Source: Rhodanobacter spathiphylli B39 (GTDB taxonomy: Bacteria > Pseudomonadota > Gammaproteobacteria > Xanthomonadales > Rhodanobacteraceae). Taken from it: a DNA stretch of 64,000 nt. Location: contig NZ_AJXT01000048.1 in assembly GCF_000264295.1 (NCBI RefSeq), positions 1 through 64,000 on the forward strand, given 5' to 3'. The notes beneath the pieces are model-generated. The model was not told the DNA's origin and ran no database searches. It saw nothing but the letters and a program-made list of their open reading frames with translations. The position numbers and the translations under genes were made by a program. Below, piece after piece: positions 27,778 to 35,876 of this stretch (the first letter of the stretch is position 1; every line of letters starts with the position of its first letter).

Positions 27778-29220
27778 ATGAAGGTCGCGATTCGCGCCAC
27801 GGTGCTGGCAAGCGCGCTTGCGCTGGCCGGCTGCATCACCGTCGGCCCGGATTACCACGCCACGAAACCCGCCACGCCGCAATTGCAGGGACTGGAAGCG
27901 GCACAGGAAAGCAACGCGCAGTTCCAGGCCACGTGGTGGAAGCAGTTCAACGATCCGACGCTGGATGCCCTGATCCAGCGAGCCGCGGCGAACAACCTCG
28001 ACCTGCGCATCGCGGTGGCGCGGTTGCATGAGTCGCGCGCACTGCTCAGCGGCGCCAAGTCCGACCGGTTGCCGACCATCGATACCAGCGTGAACTACAC
28101 CCGCAGCCGCGGGCAGCAGCCGGGCTTCAGCGACCAGCGCAGCACCACGACGACCTACCAGGCCGGCTTCGACGCCTCGTGGGAGCTGGACCTGTTCGGC
28201 GGCGTGCGCCGCTCGGTGGAAGCGGCTGGCGCCGATCTCGGCGCCAGCGAGGCCGCGTTGCGCGATGCCCAGGTCAGCCTGCTGGCCGAGGTCGCACGCA
28301 ATTATTTCGAACTGCGCGGCAGCCAGCTGCGGCTGGACATCGCCCGCCGCGACATCGACAACCAGCGCCAGACCGTGCACCTCACCGAAGTGCGCCAGCA
28401 GGTCGGCACCGGCGCGGAACAGGACGTGGCCAGCGCCAAGGCCAGACTCAGCGCGGTGCAGGCGCAACTGCCGCTGCTGCAGACCCAGGCCAGCGCCAGC
28501 GAATACCGCCTCGCCGTGCTGCTGGGCGAGCGCCCGGGCGAGCTGGACATCGACGTGTCGCCGAAGAGCTTCACCCCGATCGCCACCAGCTTGCCGATCG
28601 GTGACGCCGGCGACGTGTTGGCGCGCCGTCCGGACGTCCAGATGGCCGAACGCGAATATGCCGCCGCCACCGCGCGGATCGGCGTGGCCAAGGCGGATTT
28701 CTTCCCGCATATTTCGCTGGGCGGCTTCCTCGGCTTCCTGTCCGGGCGCAGCAACGACTTCGGCAGCCCGTCGACACGGGCGTGGTCGCTGGCGCCCAGC
28801 ATCAGCTGGTCCGGCCTCAACGTGCAGCGCGTGCGAGCGAACCTGCACGCCAGCGAGGCACGCGCCGATGCGGCGCAGGCGAACTACCAGCGCAGCGTGC
28901 TGGAGGCGATCGAGGACATCGACAACGCGGTCACCGGCTTCAACCAGCAGCGCATCCGCGTCGACCACCTGATCGAGCAGGCCACGCAGAGCAAGCGCGC
29001 CGCCGACCTGGCCCGCGTGCGCTACCAGGAAGGCGCCACCGGCTTCCTCGAACTGCTCGACGCCGAGCGCACCGAGCTCGCCGCCGAGGACGATCTGGCC
29101 CAGGCCGAGGCGGCGATCAACACCCGCGCCGTGGCCTTGTACAAGTCGCTGGGCGGCGGCTGGCAGGCCTGCGGCGACGAGCAGTGCAACGCCGTGGCCA
29201 AGGGCGACGCGGCCCCATGA
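27778..29220 (+). CDS. RND outer-membrane factor lipoprotein (OprM/NodT family)
   Basis: About 480 aa. It begins with a lipoprotein signal, MKVAIRATVLASALALAGC, with lipobox LAGC and acylated Cys19, then two outer-membrane-efflux-protein repeats (WWKQFNDPTLDALIQRA..., then ARRPDVQMAEREYAAA...). It makes the trimeric outer-membrane tunnel for the pump. The reading frame is open from an ATG at 27658 that overlaps the pump stop, but the added 40 residues are encoded by a REP doublet and precede the lipoprotein signal. I therefore prefer the start at 27778, although its ribosome binding site is weak (CCGGG). Its stop overlaps the next ATG. Confidence 0.9.
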   Translation: MKVAIRATVLASALALAGCITVGPDYHATKPATPQLQGLEAAQESNAQFQATWWKQFNDPTLDALIQRAAANNLDLRIAVARLHESRALLSGAKSDRLPTIDTSVNYTRSRGQQPGFSDQRSTTTTYQAGFDASWELDLFGGVRRSVEAAGADLGASEAALRDAQVSLLAEVARNYFELRGSQLRLDIARRDIDNQRQTVHLTEVRQQVGTGAEQDVASAKARLSAVQAQLPLLQTQASASEYRLAVLLGERPGELDIDVSPKSFTPIATSLPIGDAGDVLARRPDVQMAEREYAAATARIGVAKADFFPHISLGGFLGFLSGRSNDFGSPSTRAWSLAPSISWSGLNVQRVRANLHASEARADAAQANYQRSVLEAIEDIDNAVTGFNQQRIRVDHLIEQATQSKRAADLARVRYQEGATGFLELLDAERTELAAEDDLAQAEAAINTRAVALYKSLGGGWQACGDEQCNAVAKGDAAP

Positions 29221-29957
29221 GCCGGCCCGCCCGACGCGTCCCGACGGCGCCCGCGACCACGCCGGTCTACCGCGTGGCGCTGGTCAGCGGCGCCAATCGC
29301 GGCCTGGGTTTCGAGGTCGCGCGCCAGCTCAGCGAGCGCGGCATGACCGTGCTGCTGGGCGCGCGCGATCTCGACAAGGGCCTGCATGCGGCGCGCAAGC
29401 TGGCCGGCGCAGCCGGCGAGGTGGTCGCGGTGCAGCTCGACGTCACCCAGCAGGATCAGATCGACACGCTGGCGCGCTGGATCGAGATCACCTATGGCCG
29501 GCTCGACGTGCTGGTCAACAACGCTGGTGCCCACTATGACCCCGCGGTGCGCCCGGCCACCGCCGACATTGCCGCGGCGCGCGACGCGATGGACATCCAT
29601 CTGTTCGGCAGCTGGCGGCTGTCCAGCGCGATGCTGCCGCTGATGCGCCGGCACGGTTACGGCCGCATCGTCAACGTCTCCAGCGGCTGCGGCGCCAGCA
29701 CCACCGACAGCGCCAACTGCCCGGCCTATCGCGTCTCCAAGTCGGCGCTGAATGCGTACACGCGGGTGCTGGCGAACGAACTCGACGGCAGCGGCATCCA
29801 GGTCAACGCGGTCTGTCCCGGCTGGGTCGCCACCGACATGGGCGGCCCCGGCGGACGCGCCGTCGCCGACGGTGCAGCCGGTATCGTCTGGGCCGCCTGC
29901 CTGCCCGCGCCACTCACCGGCGGCTTCTATCGCGACCGCCAGCGCATCGCCTGGTAA
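29217..29957 (+). CDS. Short-chain dehydrogenase/reductase at the end of the efflux operon
   Basis: 246-aa classical SDR. The nucleotide-binding motif is SGANRGLGFEVA (TGxxxGxG type, with Ser for Thr), followed by NNAG in VLVNNAGAHYD. The catalytic Ser is in VNVSSGCG and the Tyr-x3-Lys in YRVSKSALN. It resembles the carbonyl-reductase-like plant/bacterial SDRs that accept quinones or aldehydes. Its ATG overlaps the stop of the outer-membrane factor gene (ATGA), so the enzyme is coexpressed with the pump. It may modify or detoxify the same compounds, which is an inference. Confidence 0.9.
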   Translation: MSRPARRVPTAPATTPVYRVALVSGANRGLGFEVARQLSERGMTVLLGARDLDKGLHAARKLAGAAGEVVAVQLDVTQQDQIDTLARWIEITYGRLDVLVNNAGAHYDPAVRPATADIAAARDAMDIHLFGSWRLSSAMLPLMRRHGYGRIVNVSSGCGASTTDSANCPAYRVSKSALNAYTRVLANELDGSGIQVNAVCPGWVATDMGGPGGRAVADGAAGIVWAACLPAPLTGGFYRDRQRIAW

Positions 29958-30168
29958 GGCCGCGCACGTCGACTTGCCTGCTCCTGCTTCCGCGTGGGCT
30001 TGCTTGCGCGAACGGAGCAAACCCGAGGTTCGGTGCCTGTCCCGCCGTTCACCCGGAACGCAGGTGCGCAGCACCGAAGTCGAACGGCATCGACCCTCCA
30101 CGCTCGATGGAACGGCGACGCATGCCAGCGGTGAGCAGTTTCCATCTTCGGCGGGCAGACTCCCCGCG

Positions 30169-30666
30169 CTAACCGGCACCAGCCGCGCTGTGCTGGGAAT
30201 ACAGTGCGTGCCAGCGCCCGTCCGCGTAGACGAAGACGTCGGACGAACGCACACCGCTGGCCGCGCCCTGCTTCGGGTCGTGGAAGGTGAGGATCGCGGT
30301 GTCGCCGTGGATCACCACGTCCTGGCCCGACGGGTGCGTCTTCAGCCACGCCTCGACCTTGCGCCGCTCCTCGTCGTTGCCGCGGTTCTTCGCGGCGTGC
30401 GCCATGATCGCGGCTTTTGAGTGCACCGAGCCGTCGGCGCCGACCGAGCGGTACTCGGGCAGCAGCAGGTCGTCGAGCCAGGCGGTGTCGCCACCGAGTT
30501 CGGCTTCCAGCCAGTGCTGGTCGACCGCGATCACCGCTGCCCTCGAATGTTCTGCCTCATCGCTGCCTGTCGCGGTGGCGACGGTCGCCGCGATGGTCCA
30601 GTTCACGGCCAGCACCAGCACGGCGATACACGCCACGGCCACGGAAAACCTGCGTTGTCTATGCAT
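30169..30666 (-). CDS. Exported DUF4440 (NTF2-like) protein
   Basis: 165 aa. A signal peptide or anchor (MHRQRRFSVAVACIAVLVLAVNWTIA) precedes an NTF2-like fold of the DUF4440 group: AVDQHWLEAELGGDTAWLDDLLLPEYRSV, and later DVFVYADGRWHALYSQHS. NTF2-like proteins use this cone-shaped pocket for small ligands or catalysis; the role here is unknown. I chose the ATG at 30666 because it gives a clean signal peptide. It converges with the SDR gene across a 211-bp gap that shows only a modest hairpin (GGGCTTGCT/AGCAAACCC). It is divergent from the M23 peptidase gene. Confidence 0.75.
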   Translation of the reverse strand: MHRQRRFSVAVACIAVLVLAVNWTIAATVATATGSDEAEHSRAAVIAVDQHWLEAELGGDTAWLDDLLLPEYRSVGADGSVHSKAAIMAHAAKNRGNDEERRKVEAWLKTHPSGQDVVIHGDTAILTFHDPKQGAASGVRSSDVFVYADGRWHALYSQHSAAGAG

Positions 30667-30948
30667 TGCTGCGACCCTCGTTGCGCGGACGACATGCCGC
30701 CAGGCCAATGTGTGGCGCGTGCGCGTCTGCCGCATCGTCGCGGTGACGAAGGCGCGCCATGCGGTGACAGGCGGATGAAACGGGGCACCCGGCGGTCATG
30801 GCATTGCACGGAACGCCGCCCGTACCGCCGCCGTACCGCTTGTCATCGCCAAGGCGCCGGTCGTCACGGTATCGGCGACAACGGCATCGGCCACTGTCAC
30901 CCTGCACGACTCCCGCGGCGGCGTCACGACCAGGAACCGAGCGTAGCC

Positions 30949-32148
30949 ATGCAACCTTCCCTTGCGACAAAGGCCTGGCTGGCCCTGGTGCTGGTCGCGG
31001 CCTGCGCCGTCGCCTCCCGCGCACACGGCGCCCCGGGTGGCGATGGGCTGGACCTGACGATTCCGCTACCGCCCACACCGGTGCGCGTGGAAGGTCATGG
31101 GCAGCTCGACTATGAGGTGTTGCTGGCCAATCGCTCCGACAAGCGCATCACGCTCGAGGAATTTGTCGTGCGCGACGGCCGCGACGGGCGGCTCATCGCG
31201 AAACTGTCGGGCAAGATGCTGGATCAGCACATCGCTCGCTTCGGCGCGGTGCCAGCGCCCTCGTCGGATACGGAATCTTCGCTGCCAGGCGCGGGAACAG
31301 TGATCGAGCCCGGCCAGCAGGTGGTGCTGTTCATCGATGTTTCCCTGCCGGGCCACCCCGGCATCGATACCCTCCGCCACCGCGTGAGCTATCGCGTTGC
31401 CGGCGCAAACGGCACATCTCGGGCCAGCGGCGCCCCACTGGCATTGCCGCGGACCAGACCATCGCTGCTGGCGCCACCGCTGCGCGGCGGGCCGTGGGCC
31501 GCGATCCATGACGCGGACTGGCCGCGCGGCCATCGGCGAGTGTTCTACCGCCTCGACGGCCACGCCCGCCTGCCCGGCCGCTTCGCCATCGACTGGGTGA
31601 AGCTGGACGAACACGGCCGTTTCGCCACCAGCGACGCCGACCTGGCGCAGGCATGGTACGGCCACGGCGCCGACGTGCTGGCGGTGGCGGATGCGCGCGT
31701 GGCGGCGGTGCGAGACGGCATGGACGAACCGACCCGCATCTCGCAGCGCACTCATCCCGTCCCCGCGGACGATGCGGGCAACTACGTGGCCCTGCAGCTT
31801 GCCGACGGCCGCTACGCGTTCTACGAGCACCTGCGCAAGAGCAGCATCCGCGTCGCGGTGGGCGAGCGCGTGCGCACGGGCCAGGTCATCGCAGCGCTGG
31901 GCTTCTCCGGCGAATCGACCGGTCCGCACCTGCACTTTCACGTCGCCGACGCGAGCTCTCCGCTCGGCGGCGAAGGCCTGCCGTTCGAAATCCGCAGGTT
32001 CGAACGGCTGGGCCGCTACGACGACATCGCCCGACTGGGCAAGCCGTGGCGGCCCGCCGACAGCGACATCGTCCGGCACCACGAATGGCCCGGCAGCAAC
32101 ACGGTGGTGAGGTTCGCCGATGATCCAGCGCCTGACGGCAGGCCGTGA
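30949..32148 (+). CDS. Exported M23-family metallopeptidase (LytM domain)
   Basis: 399 aa. The signal peptide is MQPSLATKAWLALVLVAACA...SRAHG. The N-terminal half (residues about 30-180) is a beta-rich region with no assigned family. The C-terminal half is a LytM/peptidase M23 domain: WYGHGADVLAVADARVAAV, YAFYEHLRKSSI, then the highly conserved GESTGPHLHFHV, whose HxH ligates zinc. The first zinc motif reads HGAD instead of the usual HxxxD, so activity should be checked. Such enzymes cleave peptidoglycan cross-links. It lies alone between two divergent or convergent neighbours. Confidence 0.85.
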   Translation: MQPSLATKAWLALVLVAACAVASRAHGAPGGDGLDLTIPLPPTPVRVEGHGQLDYEVLLANRSDKRITLEEFVVRDGRDGRLIAKLSGKMLDQHIARFGAVPAPSSDTESSLPGAGTVIEPGQQVVLFIDVSLPGHPGIDTLRHRVSYRVAGANGTSRASGAPLALPRTRPSLLAPPLRGGPWAAIHDADWPRGHRRVFYRLDGHARLPGRFAIDWVKLDEHGRFATSDADLAQAWYGHGADVLAVADARVAAVRDGMDEPTRISQRTHPVPADDAGNYVALQLADGRYAFYEHLRKSSIRVAVGERVRTGQVIAALGFSGESTGPHLHFHVADASSPLGGEGLPFEIRRFERLGRYDDIARLGKPWRPADSDIVRHHEWPGSNTVVRFADDPAPDGRP

Positions 32149-32277
32149 ATCCCGCCGACCGCCCGCCGGCGCGAACACGCCGTTCGTCAACGCGCCGGGG
32201 CCGGCTGTCACCGCAACGGCAACGCCCGATGCGGCGCGATGCCCGCCTCGGCGGCATCTGCTGCCGGGGTGAAGGCA

Positions 32278-32620
32278 TGAAACGACGATCCGCGCGTTGC
32301 TCCTCGATCCTTGCGCCGGCCCTGGCGGCGGCGACGACGATGCCTGCGTCCGCCGCGGCGAAGTCCGATACATCGGCCGCGGCCGGGTCGTGGCGACGGC
32401 AGCATCCACTTCATGCGCGCGAGTCCCGCCGATGGCCGCTTCCGGCTCGGCGTGAGCCACCACGAACACGGTCGCTGTCAGCGCACTGGCGCGAGGCACC
32501 GGGCGTCCGGAGTTCGACCCTGCGGAACCGCCCTGCCGTCCAGCACTGTTTCCTCCGGCGCCACGGCGGCACACTGCCGTCCTGGCGCGTCACCCATCGA
32601 CCGGCGCGCGGGAGCATCGC
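32278..32620 (+). pseudogene. Possible decayed exported protein gene upstream of the LytS kinase
   Basis: Starting at an ATG at 32278, one frame gives a good signal peptide (MKRRSARCSSILAPALAAAT...ASAAAKS). A second frame continues with protein-like GDGSIHFMRASPADGRFRLG, and a third with VSALARGTGRPEFDPAE. No single frame spans the region sensibly, which fits a gene broken by at least two frameshifts. The family is not identified. The alternative is ordinary noncoding G+C-rich sequence giving chance frames. Confidence 0.3.
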
Positions 32621-33706
32621 GTGACCGGGCACGACACTACCCATTGGAAGAAACACGCGCTGGCGTTCGCCTTCTGGACCGGGCTGGCGCTGTCCTATGC
32701 GCTGAGCGGCGGGCTGTCCTCGATCAGCGAGGGCTATCCGCCAAGCTGGCTGCGCGCGCTCAGCTGGAACCTTGCCAACTCCTGGTTGTGGATGGCGCTG
32801 GTGCCGCTGGTCGCCTGGCTGGGGCGGCAGACCGCCACGCACGGCTGGCGCCGCTTCCTCGCCGTGCAGGTGCCGGCCAGCCTGGGCGTGGCGCTGCTGC
32901 AACTGCTCGCCCATCTGGTGCTGTTCTGGAACCTGAGCGGCCCGGGACGGATGGAGGTGCACACGCTGGGCGCGTACATCCGCATGGAGTTCGCCTACAG
33001 TTTCCACTTGGCCGTGCTCACCTACTGGGTGATCCTGGTGGTGTTGCGCGGGATGGAATCGCGCCGCCACCTGCGCGACGAGCGGCTGCGCCGCACGCAG
33101 CTGGAGACGCAACTGGCGCAGGCGCAACTGCAGGCGCTGCGCATGCAATTGCAGCCGCACTTCCTGTTCAACACGCTCAACGCGATCTCCGCGCTGGCGC
33201 TGGCCGACCCGCTGCAGGCACGGCTGATGATCGCGCGGCTCAGCGACTTCCTGCGGCTCACCCTGGAGGAACGCCACGCGCCGCAGGTGCCGCTGTCGCG
33301 CGAGCTGGAATTCCTCGCCTGCTACCTCGGCATCCAGCAGGTGCGCTTCCAGGACCGGCTCAGCACCGAGCTCGACGTGGACGACGACACGCTGGCCGCG
33401 GCCGTGCCGAACCTGATCCTGCAACCGCTGGTGGAAAACGCGTTGCGCCACGGCCTGCAGGACAAGCCCGGTGCCGGCGTCCTGCGCATTTCCACGCGCC
33501 GCGACGGCGACCAGCTGGAACTGCGCGTCGACGACGACGGCCTCGGCCTGCCGCCGGCCGGTACGCTGGAAGGCATCGGCCTGGGCAATACGCGCTCGCG
33601 CCTGCAAATGTTGTTCGGTGACGCGGCGCAGCTTGAACTCCGTGCCATCCCCGGCGGCGGCACCCGCGCCGAAGTGCGCCTGCCCTATACCGAGCACGCC
33701 GCATGA
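32621..33706 (+). CDS. LytS/YehU-type sensor histidine kinase
   Basis: 361 aa with four to five predicted membrane helices in the first ~145 residues and no obvious extracellular domain. A linker coiled coil (RDERLRRTQLETQLAQAQLQ) leads to the His_kinase motif LQPHFLFNTLNAISALA, where the His is phosphorylated. The N-box is in LILQPLVENALRHGL and the G-box in DDGLGLPP...GIGLGNTRSRL. It starts with GTG after GGGAGC. Its stop overlaps the start of the LytTR response regulator, with which it forms a two-component system, probably sensing a membrane or envelope signal. Confidence 0.92.
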   Translation: MTGHDTTHWKKHALAFAFWTGLALSYALSGGLSSISEGYPPSWLRALSWNLANSWLWMALVPLVAWLGRQTATHGWRRFLAVQVPASLGVALLQLLAHLVLFWNLSGPGRMEVHTLGAYIRMEFAYSFHLAVLTYWVILVVLRGMESRRHLRDERLRRTQLETQLAQAQLQALRMQLQPHFLFNTLNAISALALADPLQARLMIARLSDFLRLTLEERHAPQVPLSRELEFLACYLGIQQVRFQDRLSTELDVDDDTLAAAVPNLILQPLVENALRHGLQDKPGAGVLRISTRRDGDQLELRVDDDGLGLPPAGTLEGIGLGNTRSRLQMLFGDAAQLELRAIPGGGTRAEVRLPYTEHAA

Positions 33707-34458
33707 GCACACCGCGCCTGCGTACCGTGCTGATCGACGACGAAGTGTTGGCCCGCCTCGCCCTGCGCCAGGCGCTGGCCAGCCACGACGAAGTGGACAT
33801 CGTCGGCGAATGCGGCAACGCCGCCGAGGCCATGCAGGCCGTGCGCGTGCTGCGCCCGGACCTGCTGTTCCTCGACATCCAGATGCCCGGCATGGACGGT
33901 TTCGAACTGCTCGACGAACTGGCTCCCGACCGCCTGCCGCTGGTGGTCTTCGCCACCGCCTTCGCCGAACACGCGCTGCGCGCATTCGACGCGATGGCGC
34001 TCGATTACGTGCTCAAGCCGATCGAGCAAACCCGCTTCGACCAGGCGATGGCCCGCGTCAACCAGCACTGGCAAGGCCTGCACGCCACCGCCGGCCCGGC
34101 CATCGAAAGCGCGCCCGCCGAAGGCTACGCCCAACGCCTCAGCGTGCGCCACGGCGAACACATTCGCGTGCTCGCCGTCGACGACATCGACTGGATTCGC
34201 GCCGACGGCAACTACCTGCACATCCACGTCGGCCCCGTCCGCTACCTGCACCGCGACACCTTGCGCCACGTGCTGGCGCAACTCGACCCCGCGCAGTTCC
34301 TGCGCATCCACCGCGGCACCCTGGTCAACCTGGCGCGGGTTCGCGAGGTGCATCCGCTGTTCAAGGGCGGGGCGGAGGTGGTGTTGCATGACGGGACGCG
34401 GCTGGATCTCAGTCGGCGGTTTCGGGCGGGGGCAAGGGCGGTGCTGGGGTTGCGCTGA
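33703..34458 (+). CDS. LytTR-family response regulator
   Basis: 251 aa. The receiver domain starts at once (TVLIDDEVLARLALRQAL), with the phospho-acceptor Asp in LLFLDIQMPGMDG and the switch Lys in YVLKPIEQ. A LytTR DNA-binding domain follows (residues about 140-245: RLSVRHGEHIRVLAVDDIDW, FLRIHRGTLVNLARV). It is the partner of the upstream LytS kinase (overlap ATGA). The binding sites and target genes are not evident in the window. Confidence 0.95.
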   Translation: MSTPRLRTVLIDDEVLARLALRQALASHDEVDIVGECGNAAEAMQAVRVLRPDLLFLDIQMPGMDGFELLDELAPDRLPLVVFATAFAEHALRAFDAMALDYVLKPIEQTRFDQAMARVNQHWQGLHATAGPAIESAPAEGYAQRLSVRHGEHIRVLAVDDIDWIRADGNYLHIHVGPVRYLHRDTLRHVLAQLDPAQFLRIHRGTLVNLARVREVHPLFKGGAEVVLHDGTRLDLSRRFRAGARAVLGLR

Positions 34459-34610
34459 CGTTGCGCGCTGGGCCTGACTAACCGCGTTACATCATCGGCC
34501 GGTTGATCGTTGTCACCGATGGGCACTACGCACTAATCTTGATGCAGGTTGGTGCGCTTGTTCCGACGAAGCGTCCTGGCTTATTGGCTGATGCATACAG
34601 GAAGAAGAAC

Positions 34611-35204
34611 ATGGGCAAAGGAAGTCCGAACCTCATCGTGCCGCCGACCGATACGACAGAAGACATTCTCAACCTGACGGTCGAAGCCAACTTTATCGTC
34701 CCTACGGACGCGCACTCCAATGCGTACGAGCTCAGGAACGAGCTTCTTCTGCAGCGACGTCTGGCCCGAGTGCGCTACGAAAACGGCGTGACCTTGCCGG
34801 CGAAGGCGAAGAAGCTCCGTGCCGACGCGAACCGCAAGGTGAGGCATTCGCGAACACTCGCTCGCAACATCTCGAAGGCTACCGGCAGCACCAAGCATGC
34901 CGAAGCCGACGCGCATCACATCGTGGCCGCAGCCGACAAACGCGCGAGCCGTTCGCGGACACTGCTGTTTCGTTGGAGTATTGGCATCAACGATGCGGAC
35001 AACGGCGTCTATCTTCCGAAGAAATGGTCGTCCGTAGTTCCAGGTCTCGATGCGGCGACAGCACATGAAGTCATTCACACGACGGCCTACCACCTCGCAG
35101 TGACCTCGCGGCTGATCCTCGCGAAGCCTTCGAACCAGGCAAACGGCCGGAAGGCTCTGCAAGACATCCGGTACGACATCCTCAATGATGAATTCGACTA
35201 CTGA
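34611..35204 (+). CDS. Stand-alone AHH-type HNH-superfamily nuclease (probable toxin)
   Basis: 197 aa. The C-terminal half carries the AHH motif (AEADAHHIVAAADKRASRSR) of the HNH/Endonuclease VII superfamily. Further on come the conserved GINDADNGVYLP and AHEVIHTTAYH segments, which supply the other metal and DNA contacts. This domain is typical of the toxic ends of polymorphic toxins, but no secretion domain is attached here. An ATG at 34611 has AGGA upstream; a TTG at 34503 would add 36 residues. It overlaps the next gene, which looks like its immunity protein. The sequence is less G+C-rich than its neighbours, suggesting transfer. Confidence 0.7.
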   Translation: MGKGSPNLIVPPTDTTEDILNLTVEANFIVPTDAHSNAYELRNELLLQRRLARVRYENGVTLPAKAKKLRADANRKVRHSRTLARNISKATGSTKHAEADAHHIVAAADKRASRSRTLLFRWSIGINDADNGVYLPKKWSSVVPGLDAATAHEVIHTTAYHLAVTSRLILAKPSNQANGRKALQDIRYDILNDEFDY

Positions 35205-35787
35205 GGTGATGGAAGTGAAGGTATGGGAACTCAAAAGTGGCTCCGTCAATGACTTCGCTCCGTTGGTCTTTGCCAGCGACAAGGACGTCGAGTCGGGCAT
35301 GTTCGACGCCACTGGCGCCAACCTCTCCTGGTCAAGCAAGCCCAAGGTCGAAGTGTTCGTGGAACCTGGAAAGAAGAAACCCAGGCCGCTGGCGGACGTC
35401 AGTGCGCTGACGCCTGGTGCCTTGGTCATGAATGACAAGTCGAAGACGGCGCTCGAGCCCTTCCTGTCACGTTTCGGGCAGTTCCTGGAGATGGACTGCG
35501 CGGGTGAATCGCGCTGGTTCTACAACGTGACGAATCTCATCCCATGCATCGACGAGGCTCGCTCGACCAAGCGTCCGAGCGGCTCGATCGTGAAAGAAGC
35601 ATTCATTGAGGAACGGGTGCCAGTCGACGCGGCCGTGTTCAAGGACCCGCTGACCGCCGCCGCGGTGCTCTATGTCAACGAAGCGGGCAAGGCTGCTCTG
35701 GAAACCATCATTGCCGATGCCGCCATCGTGGGCATGGCCTTTACCGAACCCGGTCCACCGCCGAAAAAGCCCCGCCCGCGTTACTGA
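35185..35787 (+). CDS. Probable immunity protein for the AHH nuclease (Imm11/DUF1629-like)
   Basis: 200 aa, soluble. The central pattern ALVMNDKSKTALEPFLSRFG, followed by ESRWFYNVTNLIPCIDEARS and a later FKDPLTAAAVLYVNEAGKAAL..., is reminiscent of the DUF1629/Imm11 group of immunity proteins. The gene overlaps the nuclease gene by 20 bp. The start could be any of several nearby ATGs (35185, 35188 or 35209). It ends with a Pro/Lys/Arg-rich tail. Assignment to the exact immunity family is uncertain; pairing with the nuclease is supported mainly by the overlap. Confidence 0.55.
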   Translation: MMNSTTEVMEVKVWELKSGSVNDFAPLVFASDKDVESGMFDATGANLSWSSKPKVEVFVEPGKKKPRPLADVSALTPGALVMNDKSKTALEPFLSRFGQFLEMDCAGESRWFYNVTNLIPCIDEARSTKRPSGSIVKEAFIEERVPVDAAVFKDPLTAAAVLYVNEAGKAALETIIADAAIVGMAFTEPGPPPKKPRPRY

Positions 35788-35876
35788 GCCAACCTCAAGG
35801 GCCAGAGTGAACTTTCTCTGCGAACATGTGATTCGACCTGCTTCCGCCTACTCCATGGTTCGGCGTACCGCTGCAA

